A stretch of 64,000 nucleotides of DNA, taken from positions 111,197,821 to 111,261,820 of the forward strand of contig NC_068361.1 of assembly GCF_020536995.1 (NCBI RefSeq), read 5' to 3'. Positions within the stretch are counted from its first letter, which is position 1; every line of letters begins with the position of its first letter. The position numbers and the translations under genes were made by a program. This DNA is from Dreissena polymorpha. Taxonomy: Eukaryota > Mollusca > Bivalvia > Myida > Dreissenidae. This document shows positions 32,628-43,946 of the stretch, in pieces. The notes beneath the pieces were generated by a model. It was not told the DNA's origin and did not search any database. It saw only the letters and a list, made by a program, of their open reading frames with translations.

Positions 32628-33959
32628 TGTTCAGGCTCAGACAAATGAATTTTAAAATATTAAAAACGGGACACATATGCAGAGTAATTGTAAAAAAGAA
32701 ACGATAGCGTTCCATCGTAGAACGTTATTTTGCCTTTTTGCGTAGCGTCGCTTTTTCCGGGAGGTTTGGGGGATATAGCTGATTGTCGAAGGTCCTGGAG
32801 AATACTGAACAATAGCTTTGTCATTAAAATCGTAAAGCATGCTATGGTCGTCAATGAATGGCATTAATTTTATGTAAAATGTAAAAGTAAAATAACTGCC
32901 CAAAATGTATAAGAAGCTTTCCCAGTGATATGTAGTAGGTAACTTTACTCAATGCTATCTAATCAAATCAAAGCACTGAAGGCAATTCAATTGTTCTCTC
33001 TTTGAATGTATTTAATATTACTTACAGTCACAGGACATAAAGTTCGACTTTTTAACGTAGGCAAATCGAAAGCCCACGGAAAATGCAACCACCAATGTAT
33101 TGCACTCGTACTTCTGACAGTGGTGAGATTTTTCAAAAACATTAAGGAGGAAAACGACATTGATAGACACTTTCTCATTTTATGCATGATTCACACAAAC
33201 TCCGCTTATGAGTACCCAGATGAAAAATGTTTTTCAACATATATCTAAGTTGGCGCAAGGGTCTGTGAGTCTAACAAACAATGAACCACAACATAATTAT
33301 AATAATAAATACATTGGTATGAACGCGCATTGTATTGAATTCTCAATCATACCACATAAACAAATTCGCTTTAATTTAATTTAGATCCATTTTTATTTGT
33401 ATTCATTTTTATGTACTGACGGCGAAACTCACAGTTTTGCGACCAGAAAGTAACCTGAGAATTTTTCGTGACGCATCTGTGTCAGTAATGTGGCTTGAAA
33501 ATTCGATAAGTTTGTTATGCTATCTGTTATCAGTGGATTATTTATTACATCATGGGGCATTTATGGCGATTCCACGAAGAAGAAGGTATACAGTTCTCCT
33601 TTAAAGTGCCTGTGTAATTCAGAAGTTTATTTCAGGTCATCGATGAGTCTTCACAACTACACTACGTGCAGACTTGCCCCTGTGATCTTTCAGGGGATTA
33701 TATTTAATTTTGAACCAAAACATGTGATCTTTCAGGGAAAAATATTTTATTTTGAACCAGAGTACCATAGGTAAAATTTACCACTGCTGCCCGGGTACTC
33801 GCCAAAGAAATAACTTTGATCAAAAGAGACAAGTGCACGGTGGCAAACGAGACCTTAATGTGCACTGGTAGTCAATTTAAAGACAATTCAAGTCTGATTT
33901 GCCCTTTAACGGACAAGGTTACTCCGTCATGGGAGTGATGATAATTAAAAAAAGACCAT
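32628..33959. other. No gene recognised
   Basis: It contains an internal near-repeat at about 33680-33770 (GTGATCTTTCAGGG twice, each followed by 'TATTTTATTTTGAACCA'-like text). A related phrase lies at about 41076. No coding evidence. Confidence 0.45.
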
Positions 33960-34460
33960 CTTTTGCTCCTGGCGCGCTGCGCCGCCATTATAGCCTCTAT
34001 AGGCGTCACAAGAAGTCGACCCGAACCCCATAACGGCTTACCCTGCACGTTGAGCGTACTGAGTACCGCCGTCCTGGGACACTTCCGTTATCTTCATAAG
34101 GTCATCCGTCTCGAAATCCTGATCTGAATCTCTGCCCAAGGTCTGCCCCGTCCGTCCTCTACGCTGTCACCTCCGCTGTGCCCGTCCCTATTCCGGCGAT
34201 GTAGTGAAACAACTGCCCACCTTCCTTCGGACAATTACCATTCTGCTTGGCGATCTTTCCAAGTTCTGGGAGTCAGCGAAGTCAGCGAGAGCTGACGTCC
34301 GGTTCGAGGGACGGTACTCGCTGGATTTACAGAGCCGCCCGCAGTAGTTGCCCTAACCGACTCTCCTTTTACGATGTAGTTAAACCACTATCCACCTACG
34401 GACAATTACACTTTCGCTTGGAAAGTCTTTGGATAAATCTTCAAGAAAATCTTCTGCGGG
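33960..34460. repeat. GC-richer block with an internal degenerate duplication
   Basis: The segments at about 34197-34262 and 34373-34436 are diverged copies, both reading CGATGTAGT.AAAC.ACT..CCACCT and then CGGACAATTACC/A. The block is clearly GC-richer than its surroundings and directly abuts the foldback element. It could be a decayed transposon. No protein family is recognised in any frame. Confidence 0.5.
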
Positions 34461-35425
34461 TGACACTCACAGCGGTATGACAAGCGGTTCGACGCATAAT
34501 CCCAAGAAACTTGGTTTCTCATGAAAACCTAGGTTCTCAGAATGAAAACCTAGATTCTCATGAGAACTTTGGTTCCCAAATGAAATCTTGGGTTCTCATG
34601 AAAACTTAGGTTATCCGAAGGAACGACGCGAAAAGCTGTCGAGAACGAAGGTTCTTGTGAAAACCTTGGATATCAAACGAGAACTTAAGTTCTCAGAATG
34701 AGAACCTAGGTTCTCATGAAAACCTAGTTTCTCATGAGAACCTAGGTTATCTAGCGTAAACTTAGGTTTTCAAATGAGAACCTAGGTTCTCATGTAAACC
34801 TAGGTTCTTATGAGAACCTAGGTTCTCTAGCGTAAACTTAGGTTTCCAAATGAGAACCTAGTTTCTCATGAGAACCTAGGTGCTCATGAAAAACCTGGTT
34901 TCTTGGGATTTCATAAACCTAGTTTCTCATGAGAACCTAGGTTCTCATGAAAAACATAGTTTCTCATGAGAACCTATGTTCTCACGAGAACCTAGGTTAT
35001 CACGAGATCAATCGTTACATAATTCATTGTTACAGCATTAAACGAGTTTCAGATTTTCAGTTCCCTTGTTCGGGCCTCAAACGACTGTACGGTACTGTTT
35101 TCTATTTTAAGTATGTCTGTGATATATTAAGCAATTATTATGGTATAAATAGAAGTTTAATCTCTATTGATAATGTGTAATAATGTATTATTCAATCGTA
35201 AGATATCGGCCCACACTGCAAGAAAAACTTATGCACTAAAGACTTTGCAAACATATGTAAATAACTTGAGATATCTGCAAAAATAAAGTTCTTAACGCAT
35301 GTTAATGGCCTGTTTTCATTCTGTCCAGCCCGTGTGTAATCATATGTGAACCCCATTGATCCTGCGCCCTGAATAATATGTGTCCCGTATTCCAAGCGAG
35401 CAAGTTTACGCCGTCTGACGCTTAA

Positions 35426-35632
35426 TTCTGGAAACCTAGGTTCTCATGAGAACCTATGGTTCCCAAATGAAAACCACGGATTTAGTATAAAAGACGCGTA
35501 CTTCTGAAAACCTCGGTTCTCATGAGAACCTATGGTTCCCAAATGAAAACCACGGATTAAGTATTAAAGACGCGTAATTCTGGAAACCTAGGTTCTCATG
35601 AGAACTATGGTTCCCAAATGAAACCACGGATA
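35426..35632 (+). repeat. Three direct subrepeats of 60-80 bp inside the foldback element
   Basis: Each unit reads TTCTGGAAACCTAGGTTCTC, GAACCTATGGTTCCCAAATG, then AAACCACGGAT; the first two end with AAAGACGCGTA. The third is truncated where a terminal-repeat copy begins. Confidence 0.8.
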
Positions 35633-35880
35633 TGGCAAGCAGTTCGACGCATAATCCCAAGAAACTAGGTTTTTCATGAGAACCTAGGTTCTCATTCTGA
35701 GAACCTAGGTTCTTACCATAACCTTGGTTTTCAAATGAGAACCTAGGTTCTTATGAAAACCTAGATTCTCATTTGAAAACCAAGGTTCTGGAAGCCATGT
35801 GCAATCTTCAAGCGAGAACCTAGGTTCTCATTCTCATGAGAAACCTAGTTTTTTGGGATTATGCGTCGAACCGCTTGCCA
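35633..35880. mobile_element. Internal sub-element with its own terminal repeats (248 bp)
   Basis: A third copy of the 33 bp terminus starts at 35633 (TGGCAAGCAGTTCGACGCAT) in the same orientation as the left end. Together with the right end it could delimit a shorter foldback unit sharing the right terminus, by nested insertion or by internal duplication. Confidence 0.6.
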
Positions 35881-35889
35881 CACAGCGGT

Positions 35890-37019
35890 TGCGATGTGTA
35901 CGCTCCAGTTGCTGACCGAGCACTTTTAAAGTAGGGAATACTGATATATTTAAGGAGAAACCTTAATATTTGTTTAATCAAACTTTTCTTTTACATTTTC
36001 AACTTTAATCGGCAGCTTAGAGATTCAATCGCCATTAGCGATTTTGGCGATCGAAAACGCTAAAATATAATATCCTGACTTTGAAAAAAAACGGTAGAAA
36101 TAAATACGTTTTGAAATAATTCATTTTAAAGATGGTTTTTGTTTAACTAGTTGTTGTTTTTGTCACTTGTTAGTCGCACATCCACCGCATGAAATGTGTG
36201 TTATAAATTGCACGAATATTCAAACCACACTAAATGTTCGTAAATGAAAATTATACTACGGGAGATCAAATCATATGTGTCCTCACATTGCTCATTATGA
36301 GTTGTTGTTTTTTCACCATCAAAAGAAATGGTATTTTAATATTTGATTACCTTTCGATAAAAAAATGAAGTTAAACTGTTTTATTTTTAGCAAACTGGCA
36401 AATTTCGGTAGCCTTTTAAGTCTTTCAAGAACGATTTCCAACAAGATTGAACGAGTACAGCAAACATTTGTTATTAGATAATAAAACGATTTCCGTCATA
36501 TCATAACACAACATTGGTATATTATTTCGGTAGTATTTGTTTCCTCATCTTGAATGCAATGCTTAGTTATCAACGTTTATCGATAATCGATAATGTTTTC
36601 CCCCGACGATTTAGTTACCGAGTCAAAATGCAAAGCATTATTTCAGTATATATCAAAAGCAAAAATATCAAAAATGATAAAAACAAACCTTTTTGTTGTT
36701 TTCTGCGAAGTTAAAGCGAATATTGGTAAATTATTTCCGATTGTCACGATCGTTCTCAACAGCGTTTACCTTATCATTATGAAACAATAATAATATCGGA
36801 TTTATATGCATATTATAATAAAACTTTTTTTTTCTAATATTTTTTTGCTTTACATAATGAAAGAATGGTTCTATATATCACTAAGTAAAATAGTATTGGT
36901 GTTTTCCGTTTTTCTCCCGTTGATCTGATAAGGAATCGGCTGTTTGTAATGTTGCTTATTAATAGCTTCATTTACGCCAGGAACCAGCAAAGCATTGTAG
37001 GTTACAATATACTTAATAA
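35890..37019. other. No gene recognised
   Basis: AT-rich. Two overlapping open frames near 36514-36790 have no protein-like features. Confidence 0.4.
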
Positions 37020-37455
37020 TTGTCCTACCGGTATATTATTCAATGTAAAAGCGACAACTTTTAGCGAAAATAACTGCAACATTTTGCACAAAAAGATCAC
37101 CATAACCATACCTTTTCTAAAAGGTCATTCTAAGCGGAATCGATTTAAACAATACAAAATATGTCATGTTCAAACCAAGACAGAACTTGACTTAAATCAA
37201 AATCGACTGTTTTTACATCTTAATTTTTCCGGCCATTTGCTCGTGGAATGTAACCTTTTTCAGTGAAAATTTGTACGTTAGTCTCTAACTTTTTCCTATG
37301 TCAGGGATTTAGTAGTGAACACCTTTTATTTCACTTTAAATATTTCCAAGAGATTAAGCCAGTCTTAAGTGTAAAACATTGCTTCGAGTAAAATATGATG
37401 GTTCATTTAGAGAGTACAGCCCTACATTACTCGATTATTTAGTATAATGTAACCT
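37020..37455 (+). repeat. Degenerate direct repeat, copy 1
   Basis: It pairs with 38000-38455. Shared landmarks in order are TTCAATGTAAAAGCGACAAC, CATTCTAAGCGGAAT, AATCGACTGTTTTT or its variant, GTGGAATGTAACCTTTTTCA, CAGGGATTTAGTA and CGATTATTTAGTATAATGTA. Offset is about 980 bp. Confidence 0.75.
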
Positions 37456-37999
37456 ATATGACAACCTGAACTGTTTAAATCGCGAAAAAAATGCACTTCT
37501 TTATCATTATCAATCTATCCTAAATGTGAATGCCAAATTTCAGATCGATCTTTCACGTAATAATGCTTGAAAATGCATTTTATAATAACGCCTGATAAGC
37601 CGTCTGACTTTCGCTGTCGGTGCTTTGATTAATAAAGGGCGTTCAAGAGAAAAAACATTAACATGTATAACAAAAAAAAAGTCAATATACTGTAACAGTC
37701 TTACATGCTATGTCGAAGAAAAAATACATAAATGTTAAAACGTGTTTGAGGCTTCTTTCAGTGCAAATTAGTGCGTTTAGAGGTGCTCAAGACGAGTTTC
37801 TGTACTTTTTAAAAATTATTTTCTTATAATAAGCAATTTTTCTTTAAAGTTCACAATGCTCGTTAAATTCATGAAAAAAGCACTCATTTATTCCGTGAAA
37901 CGAACGCATAATACCCAGCGAAAAAAATGGTGGCTTTATGTAAATACTGTTCCTTTGTGACGGGGCCTGTTTTTCGTTAAGGTCATAATATACCAAATA

Positions 38000-38455
38000 A
38001 TTTCCCAATATAATTCAATGTAAAAGCGACAACTTTAAGCGAAAATAAATGCAACATTTTGCGCATAGAGACCCCCATAACCCTATCTTTTCTTAAAGGC
38101 CATTCTAAGCGGAATTTATTTATGCAATAAATAGATATGTTATGTACAAACCAAGAAAAAACTTGACACAAATCAACATCGACTGTTTTTGAAACTTTTC
38201 CACCGGCCGTTTTCCAGTGGAATGTAACCTTTTTCAGTGCAATTTGTTACTATAGCCTCTAAGTTTATCATCTTTCAGGGATTTAGTACACTCTGGATCA
38301 GCACGATTGGGATTAAGTAGTAAACACATATTCATGCCCTACAACTATCTCTAAAATATAAAGCCAGAACAATAGTTTGAATTGTAAATGCATTCGAGTA
38401 AATCTTTTAAGAGAGTACAGCCCTATAAGACACGATTATTTAGTATAATGTAATC
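38000..38455 (+). repeat. Degenerate direct repeat, copy 2
   Basis: Partner of the repeat at 37020-37455; the same landmarks lie in the same order with many substitutions and small indels. It ends just before a TTAA element begins at 38468. The unit may be an old tandem duplication. Confidence 0.75.
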
Positions 38456-38467
38456 TTCGGAGCTCAT

Positions 38468-38947
38468 TTAGAGGTCACAAAACCCCAAACCGGAACTCCT
38501 GTTTTTAGGGTTACATGCAGTCAGTTTGATACTTAGCACACATTGTTGAGTGCATGCTTCCTAGGATTTGTAAAATACATTGCAAATGGTTAGTTTTGGT
38601 ATCAACTTGAAGGTATATTTGTAAGCAATAAGAAAATAAGCCATTTTTGTGCTCTACTTTTTGTGTTGATGGTTCCCGGCTTTCAAAGTAGGTCATACTA
38701 TTTGAGCCCAAAATGGTTGTCTGCAAAGCTGTCAAAACCGGTTTGCCTATTCTAAGGTAAATATTTTGAGTTAGCGCGTATAGAATTTAATGACATGCAT
38801 TTTTTTCAAAAGATTATGCATTTATCTTTCCAATGATGTATGATGATATAGTGGGTATGCGCTTGATCATGGTAAAAATTGATATCGAACTTCAACTATT
38901 TTATATGTAATATAGAAGGAAATTAATTGCGCATGCGTAACCTTTAA
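38468..38947 (+). mobile_element. 480 bp TTAA-type MITE, copy 1
   Basis: The termini are inverted, AGGTCACA at the left and, complemented, AGGTTACGC at the right. The right TTAA (38944-38947) is intact and the left reads TTAG. It is nearly identical along its whole length to 40556-41035 and in the same orientation, so the two inserted or duplicated recently. No ORF of note. Confidence 0.8.
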
Positions 38948-39564
38948 GCACATCCGACCAAGTTAGTCGTCTGCCAGAATTTTGACAATTGACCATCAAA
39001 AACTCTCTGTATTGCAAAACATAACTGCCAGATGTCATTTTGACCCAAATTAGGGCTGTTTGCAACTGGGCTGTTGCACTTGGGGTCATAAGGGGGTAAA
39101 TGCTGGAAAATCACACCAAAACCTGTTCCGGAGACATATTCTAAGACTACTTAAACAATCGGTATTGTTTTTTAGTGACATTTTGACATAAATGTGCATC
39201 AATCTCAATAATGAACCTAATGCATGTCTTTATCTCATCTGTATTTATTATTATTGTTTACTTTTTGAGCCTTTTACTGTTAAAAATGCCTGCCAATTTT
39301 GGACCGACACTGCTATCTGCCTTCGCCTTCAACCCCGTCAGGCAGATCTACTCAGAATAACACTACTTTGCCTTATTTTTCCTGTTTGGATATCTTGCAG
39401 AGTTTAAGTAAAATCAAGTATTCAGCTGAAAACACAAAAATGATAATAATATTATGCTTCTTCCTGGAAAAATGTTGTTGTGATAGACCCTGCGTGAAAA
39501 ACACCAGGGAATCTGTATTGAAGTGATCTCAATATTATGCGTAAACCTAAGTGTGCATTTGTAG

Positions 39565-39724
39565 GCGGTGTCGAAATGGGTCTTTAGCTCTCCCTGAACT
39601 GTCGTCCGATTGGTTTACAAGTCCGGCTGAAGTGACAGGCCATCAAAAACTGTACAGCATGACCGATTCGAAGATGGCCCTCAACACTCGCCCAGTCGTG
39701 TCGAGAGGATCGGTGTCTTTGCAG
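39565..39724 (+). pseudogene. Exon-like fragment A between the two MITEs, unidentified
   Basis: This GC-richer 160 nt block is bounded by GCATTTGTAG and GCAG|GTTAGT, open in only one frame (RCRNGSLALPELSSDWFT...). The phase does not join cleanly to fragment B. I do not recognise it. It may be a leftover exon of a gene, or part of a transposon. Confidence 0.3.
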
Positions 39725-39967
39725 GTTAGTACGCCGTTATTTTCAATTAAATCTATTGTAAAATGATTTCTTTTATATCCTGGCACACTTTTGTCACCAA
39801 AATTAGGAAAACTGGGTGTTTTACATTTACTGCAGCTCTTAAACCACATTTTGTGGCGATAACTTTGCCAGTGTGCCAGAAAATGCGATGCCGGCGTGGT
39901 GAATTATTCATTTGCAGCAAATAAAGCAATTGGTAAATGTGCACAAAAAACCTTTTTGTTTTCTCAG

Positions 39968-40054
39968 ATTACACGGAATTGAACACCCGGGCAAGACTGA
40001 CACTTTCCGGAGCCTGTCCGAGACGGAACGCGAGCCGAGGAATCATAGGTCCAG
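39968..40054 (+). pseudogene. Exon-like fragment B between the two MITEs, unidentified
   Basis: This 87 nt GC-richer block lies between TTTGTTTTCTCAG and CCAG|GTGTGA. One frame reads LHGIEHPGKTDTFRSLSETE and on to NHRSR, charged and protein-like; another gives DYTELNTRARLTLSGACPRR. The frames are not compatible with fragment A by direct splicing. Identity unknown. Confidence 0.3.
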
Positions 40055-40555
40055 GTGTGACAAAAGACTTAAAGCTCATGTCTGACGATGACTTTTTTTT
40101 AGTCAGGAAGTCAAGTGTGTTGTTTTTTTCATGCAAACAAGCCCTTTTGTTGGGTCAAATGACATTAGAAATGTTGCTTCTACATGGATTTTTCGTAAAA
40201 TGTGCCAATTTTTTTTTAAAGTTTGTTCGAATCCGGTTCAAAACCTGCTTTGATGCACAAATATTGCCATAGATGATTTTTTTCACTTATTAAGTCATAT
40301 GTTACATCAGCTTTGCCTATTGGAATCGAAAGTGATGCCTTGTATGGAGTCTAAGTGCTGCATGTATGATGTAACTAAGTTTGGCTTTTCTACCTTAATT
40401 CTTGACGCGAAACGCTGTTACGCATGGCGCTTTCAACGGCAACTTTTATGAATAAATCTGTGTGTCATTGTACCAGAACTTTGTGATCTTTCTCAAAACA
40501 GCTTACACCTGTGGGAAAAGTGCTTTTAAATCAAATTTGAAGGGGTTGGGTTCTC

Positions 40556-41035
40556 TTAAAGGTCACATAACCCCAAACCGGAACTCCTGTTTTTAGGGTT
40601 ACATGCAGTCAGTTTGATACTAAGCACACATTATTGAGTGCATGCTGCCTAGGATTTGTAAAATACATTGCAAATGGTTAGTTTTGGTATCAACTTGAAG
40701 GTATATTTGTAAGCAATAAGAAAATAAGCCATTTTTGTGCTCTACTTTTTGTGTTGATGGTTCCCGGCTTTGAAATTAGGTCATACTATTTGAGCCCAAA
40801 ATGGATGTCTGCACAGCTGTCAAAACCGGTTTGCCTATTCTAAGGTAAATATTTTGAGTTAGCGCGTATAGAATTTAATGACATGCATTTTTTTCAAAAG
40901 ATCATGCATTTATCTTTCCAATGATGTAAAATGATATAGTGGGTATGCGCTTGATCATGGTAAAAATTGATATCGAACTTCAACTATTTTATATGTAATA
41001 TAGAAGGAAACTAATTGCGCATGCGTAACCTTTGA
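40556..41035 (+). mobile_element. 480 bp TTAA-type MITE, copy 2
   Basis: It starts TTAAAGGTCACATAACCCCA and ends GCGTAACC followed by TTGA in place of TTAA. It differs from copy 1 at only a small number of positions over 480 bp. The distance between the copies is 1.6 kb. Confidence 0.82.
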
Positions 41036-43690
41036 AGTCCCGCTTCGTCTTCGGGAATGCATCTATTGGCTGACCTGCCCCTGTGATCTTCAAGGGATTA
41101 TAACGTAACACCCAGTGGACTATTTTTATAAGGCAAAAATGTATTGTAAAGTATAACAAATAGTGACTGTATATCAACATATACAACAGGACATTATACC
41201 CGTGAACAGCTTGATTTTATACTCAAAATAAATATAAAAACATGAGAAAAAACTTTAAAATACGCGTACTTCAAATGCCTCTTTGCCCCATATTTTTGAA
41301 CTGCGTTCGGGTTTATGAGCTGTGATAGTATTATTCGGATAAGGCCGTAAAACAGTAGGAAAGAGGTATATGATGAAATCATTTATCTCGTTAGTCTGAA
41401 GGTCTGTCCCGCAACGTGTCCGTACTTGAAAATCCGTGCATTGAACGTTATGCGACAAGGAAATTTCTTACATGAAATACATGTACCATTAGTATAATCA
41501 GAACATTAATCTATGTGACACAGTTTATCGCGCACAATTACAACATGGTAACCTTCTGTATTAAAACAAACGTTGTTCCCCGCTAAAAAAAAAACGCCAC
41601 GTGCCAACCAATAAAGTCTAAGAATATTGTTTAGGTCAAATAGAAATCAAATTACTTTCTTGATCGAAATATGTATTTTTCGCGTTAAAACTGTATCTTT
41701 CTTCGAACGATTTAACACGGGGTTCTAATGTTTACATATTTCAGACTGTGTGTCGCGCGAAAGAAGCGCATGACTACTTTCAATGTCATTATACAATTTG
41801 TCAGTCAGGCTATTTGTCCAAGTAAAAGGCTTGTCCATTCGTTAACTTTACAATGTATGTGCTTGTTTTTAAATCAATAAGCATAAATACTCGCCTATAT
41901 AATACGGTATGTAAGACACAAAACCACTTTGCCTACAATAAATGTCTACTCTATAACTTCACCATGCATTGAATGATTAGAACTGCATGCTCTACATAGA
42001 TTACAGCAGTTGTCTTATTTCAATATCCATTAAGTGATGTTTGTATAAGATCGCTATTGCGATAAGTTTTATTACGTACGCTGGTCAGTGAACCTGGACG
42101 AGGTTTAATAATTGACATGTTTAAAAATCGATACGAATATCAGTGCAGGAATCATGGTAAGAGTTATTCATTATTATTGAACATTGAATGAATAAGGAGC
42201 AAGGGTTCGTGCATTTATAAATTCGAAAAAAATGTAGGAAATACTCATGTTTAAAAGTCATGTTCATTAAAGATAATACGATAAAATCAACACATGCGTT
42301 TTAAGTGCTTCGTTGTGATGAAACGCCATCGAGGGGGTATGTAAGGACTTTTCTTATGTACATCTGTTATGGAGCTTCCATATGGAATTGATAGGAAAGG
42401 CGACCCATACATACTGCTTAGTAATTAGTTATTAATAGTATAACCAATATGTATGTATTTGTTACTTACTTTCGCTCTTGAATATATTATTGTCTCCCTT
42501 TACTGAGAAAATGTTTTACAATGATAGAAAAAAATATATTTACTAACTGTTCCAACAATTGTTTCGGAATCAAGTATGCAACTTTTCTTCGAAATAGCGT
42601 CGATGAGCCCAATAACGTGTTCATTTTTCAGTAAAACAACATATTAAACAGCTATTAGAGTTTATTAAGAACATTAAAAATATATTAAAACAAAATATAA
42701 ATTATAACAAGTAATTCTTATTTGTAAAATTTAGTGGTATCTTTGGATTCGTTATTTATCGCTTTGACACAAGCCCATGTAATGGGTAAATTATCTAAGC
42801 GTGACGATATGTAAGAAACCGTGTCGAAATTTACAGCAAAAATCAGATTAAATTGTGTTAATATTACATTTCTTTGTTAACACATGTTATTTAACAATGA
42901 CAAACCTACATTGTAAACCCCAAATTATCAAGGGCTTTGTCTTATTATCTTTAAATGTCTATGCCAATGCACAGTTAAATAAAACGTGTGTGTCACTTTT
43001 TAAGCCTTTAATAGCTTTTCTCAATAAAAACAGATGAACGTGCTTGTTTTACGTTAACATAATTGCGTACGATTTTTAAAAATATAAATATCGTATCACA
43101 GCGTTCATTAACGTGCTGTTTAAAACGTAGTCATATCACAGTCTAATTCTTATAGCTAAATATAATATAAGACAATTGGTACACACTATTTAAGAAAATA
43201 TTTTAAACAACGTTTTGCAGATACTACTAATCCACTCAATGAATTTAAACCAATACTATGTGAGTAAACAGACTAAATCTGGTATTAAATAAATGCATCA
43301 CTACTTACAAATAAAATATTATGTTATAACTAATTCAGATATCCTTGAACTTAATGTACGGTAAACATGCAACATTGATTACATGTGAATATAATTAATA
43401 TAACATGTGATTTGTTAAATGATATACCGACACTACGAATGTTTTGCCTGACGAAGCACGTAAGTATACAACTTTCAGCTTTGATATTGATGATTTGATA
43501 ACTTACACAATTTTAAAGTTAGCGATGAACAATAGCTGGCAATAGTCATCATTACGTGCGATATTGGATTAAGCTAGCTACAGTTATTTAACTAGTTTTC
43601 TCGCTTACAAAATGCCTCGACTAATTGCACATAAAAATGGTATGAAATGAAAACTCGTATTCTATACGTAACATATACGACACAGGAGTG
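41036..43690. other. Intergenic, no gene recognised
   Basis: 2.6 kb of AT-rich sequence. Open frames are short and unsupported. Confidence 0.45.
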
Positions 43691-43691
43691 T

Positions 43692-43697
43692 TTTATT
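43692..43697 (-). terminator. Poly(A) signal candidate of the D8C/EGF gene
   Basis: TTTATT on the plus strand reads AATAAA on the minus strand, about 50 nt after the TGA stop codon of the D8C/EGF gene. Confidence 0.45.
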
Positions 43698-43743
43698 TGC
43701 TCTGTGTTTGGAGAGATAGGTAAACGTGTTCATCCGGGCAATC

Positions 43744-43946
43744 TCATTGATAAGCACATTTGGCGTAAGGCGATGAGCAGGTGTTATCGCGAACTATAAA
43801 CACGTTCTTCAACGGATCCGTGTGGGTATTTCCAGGTGCTTGAAGGTATCCATTGTACATGTGGTTGGAAGCTGCCTGCAACTCTCCGATTTCGCCGATA
43901 CAGCTATAGTCGTTCGAGTGGAGGTCGATCGAACTATCAACACTAC
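43744..43946 (-). CDS. Cytoplasmic tail exon and stop
   Basis: 203 nt. It encodes [38 protein letters not shown] and VFIVRDN, and ends AKCAYQ with TGA at 43746-43744. Five tyrosines, including the YNGY pair, could be phosphorylation sites. The acceptor GCGCAG was chosen since it keeps phase 1 with the TM exon; the stronger-looking TTATTACAG 8 nt upstream would not. Confidence 0.8.

Larger units (their letters stand above)
34477..35880. mobile_element. 1.4 kb foldback-type DNA transposon with 9 bp target duplication
   Basis: The target sequence CACAGCGGT flanks the element exactly at 34468-34476 and 35881-35889. The terminal inverted repeats are 33 bp with two mismatches (34478-34510, 35848-35880; core AAGCGGTTCGACGCATAATC). 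The interior consists largely of subrepeats of the palindrome GAGAACCTAGGTTCTC, plus a unique AT-rich core at about 35005-35425. No transposase is present. The 9 bp duplication suggests the Mutator-like superfamily, but a shift to 8 bp (hAT or P type) is possible because the first base of the element is ambiguous. Confidence 0.88.

Noticed and set aside
38468-41035. Long terminal repeats of a retroelement (two 480 bp direct repeats with an interior)
   Set aside because: Each copy has its own inverted termini and TTAA-type edges, as in a MITE, and the 1.6 kb interior has no recognisable retroelement part.
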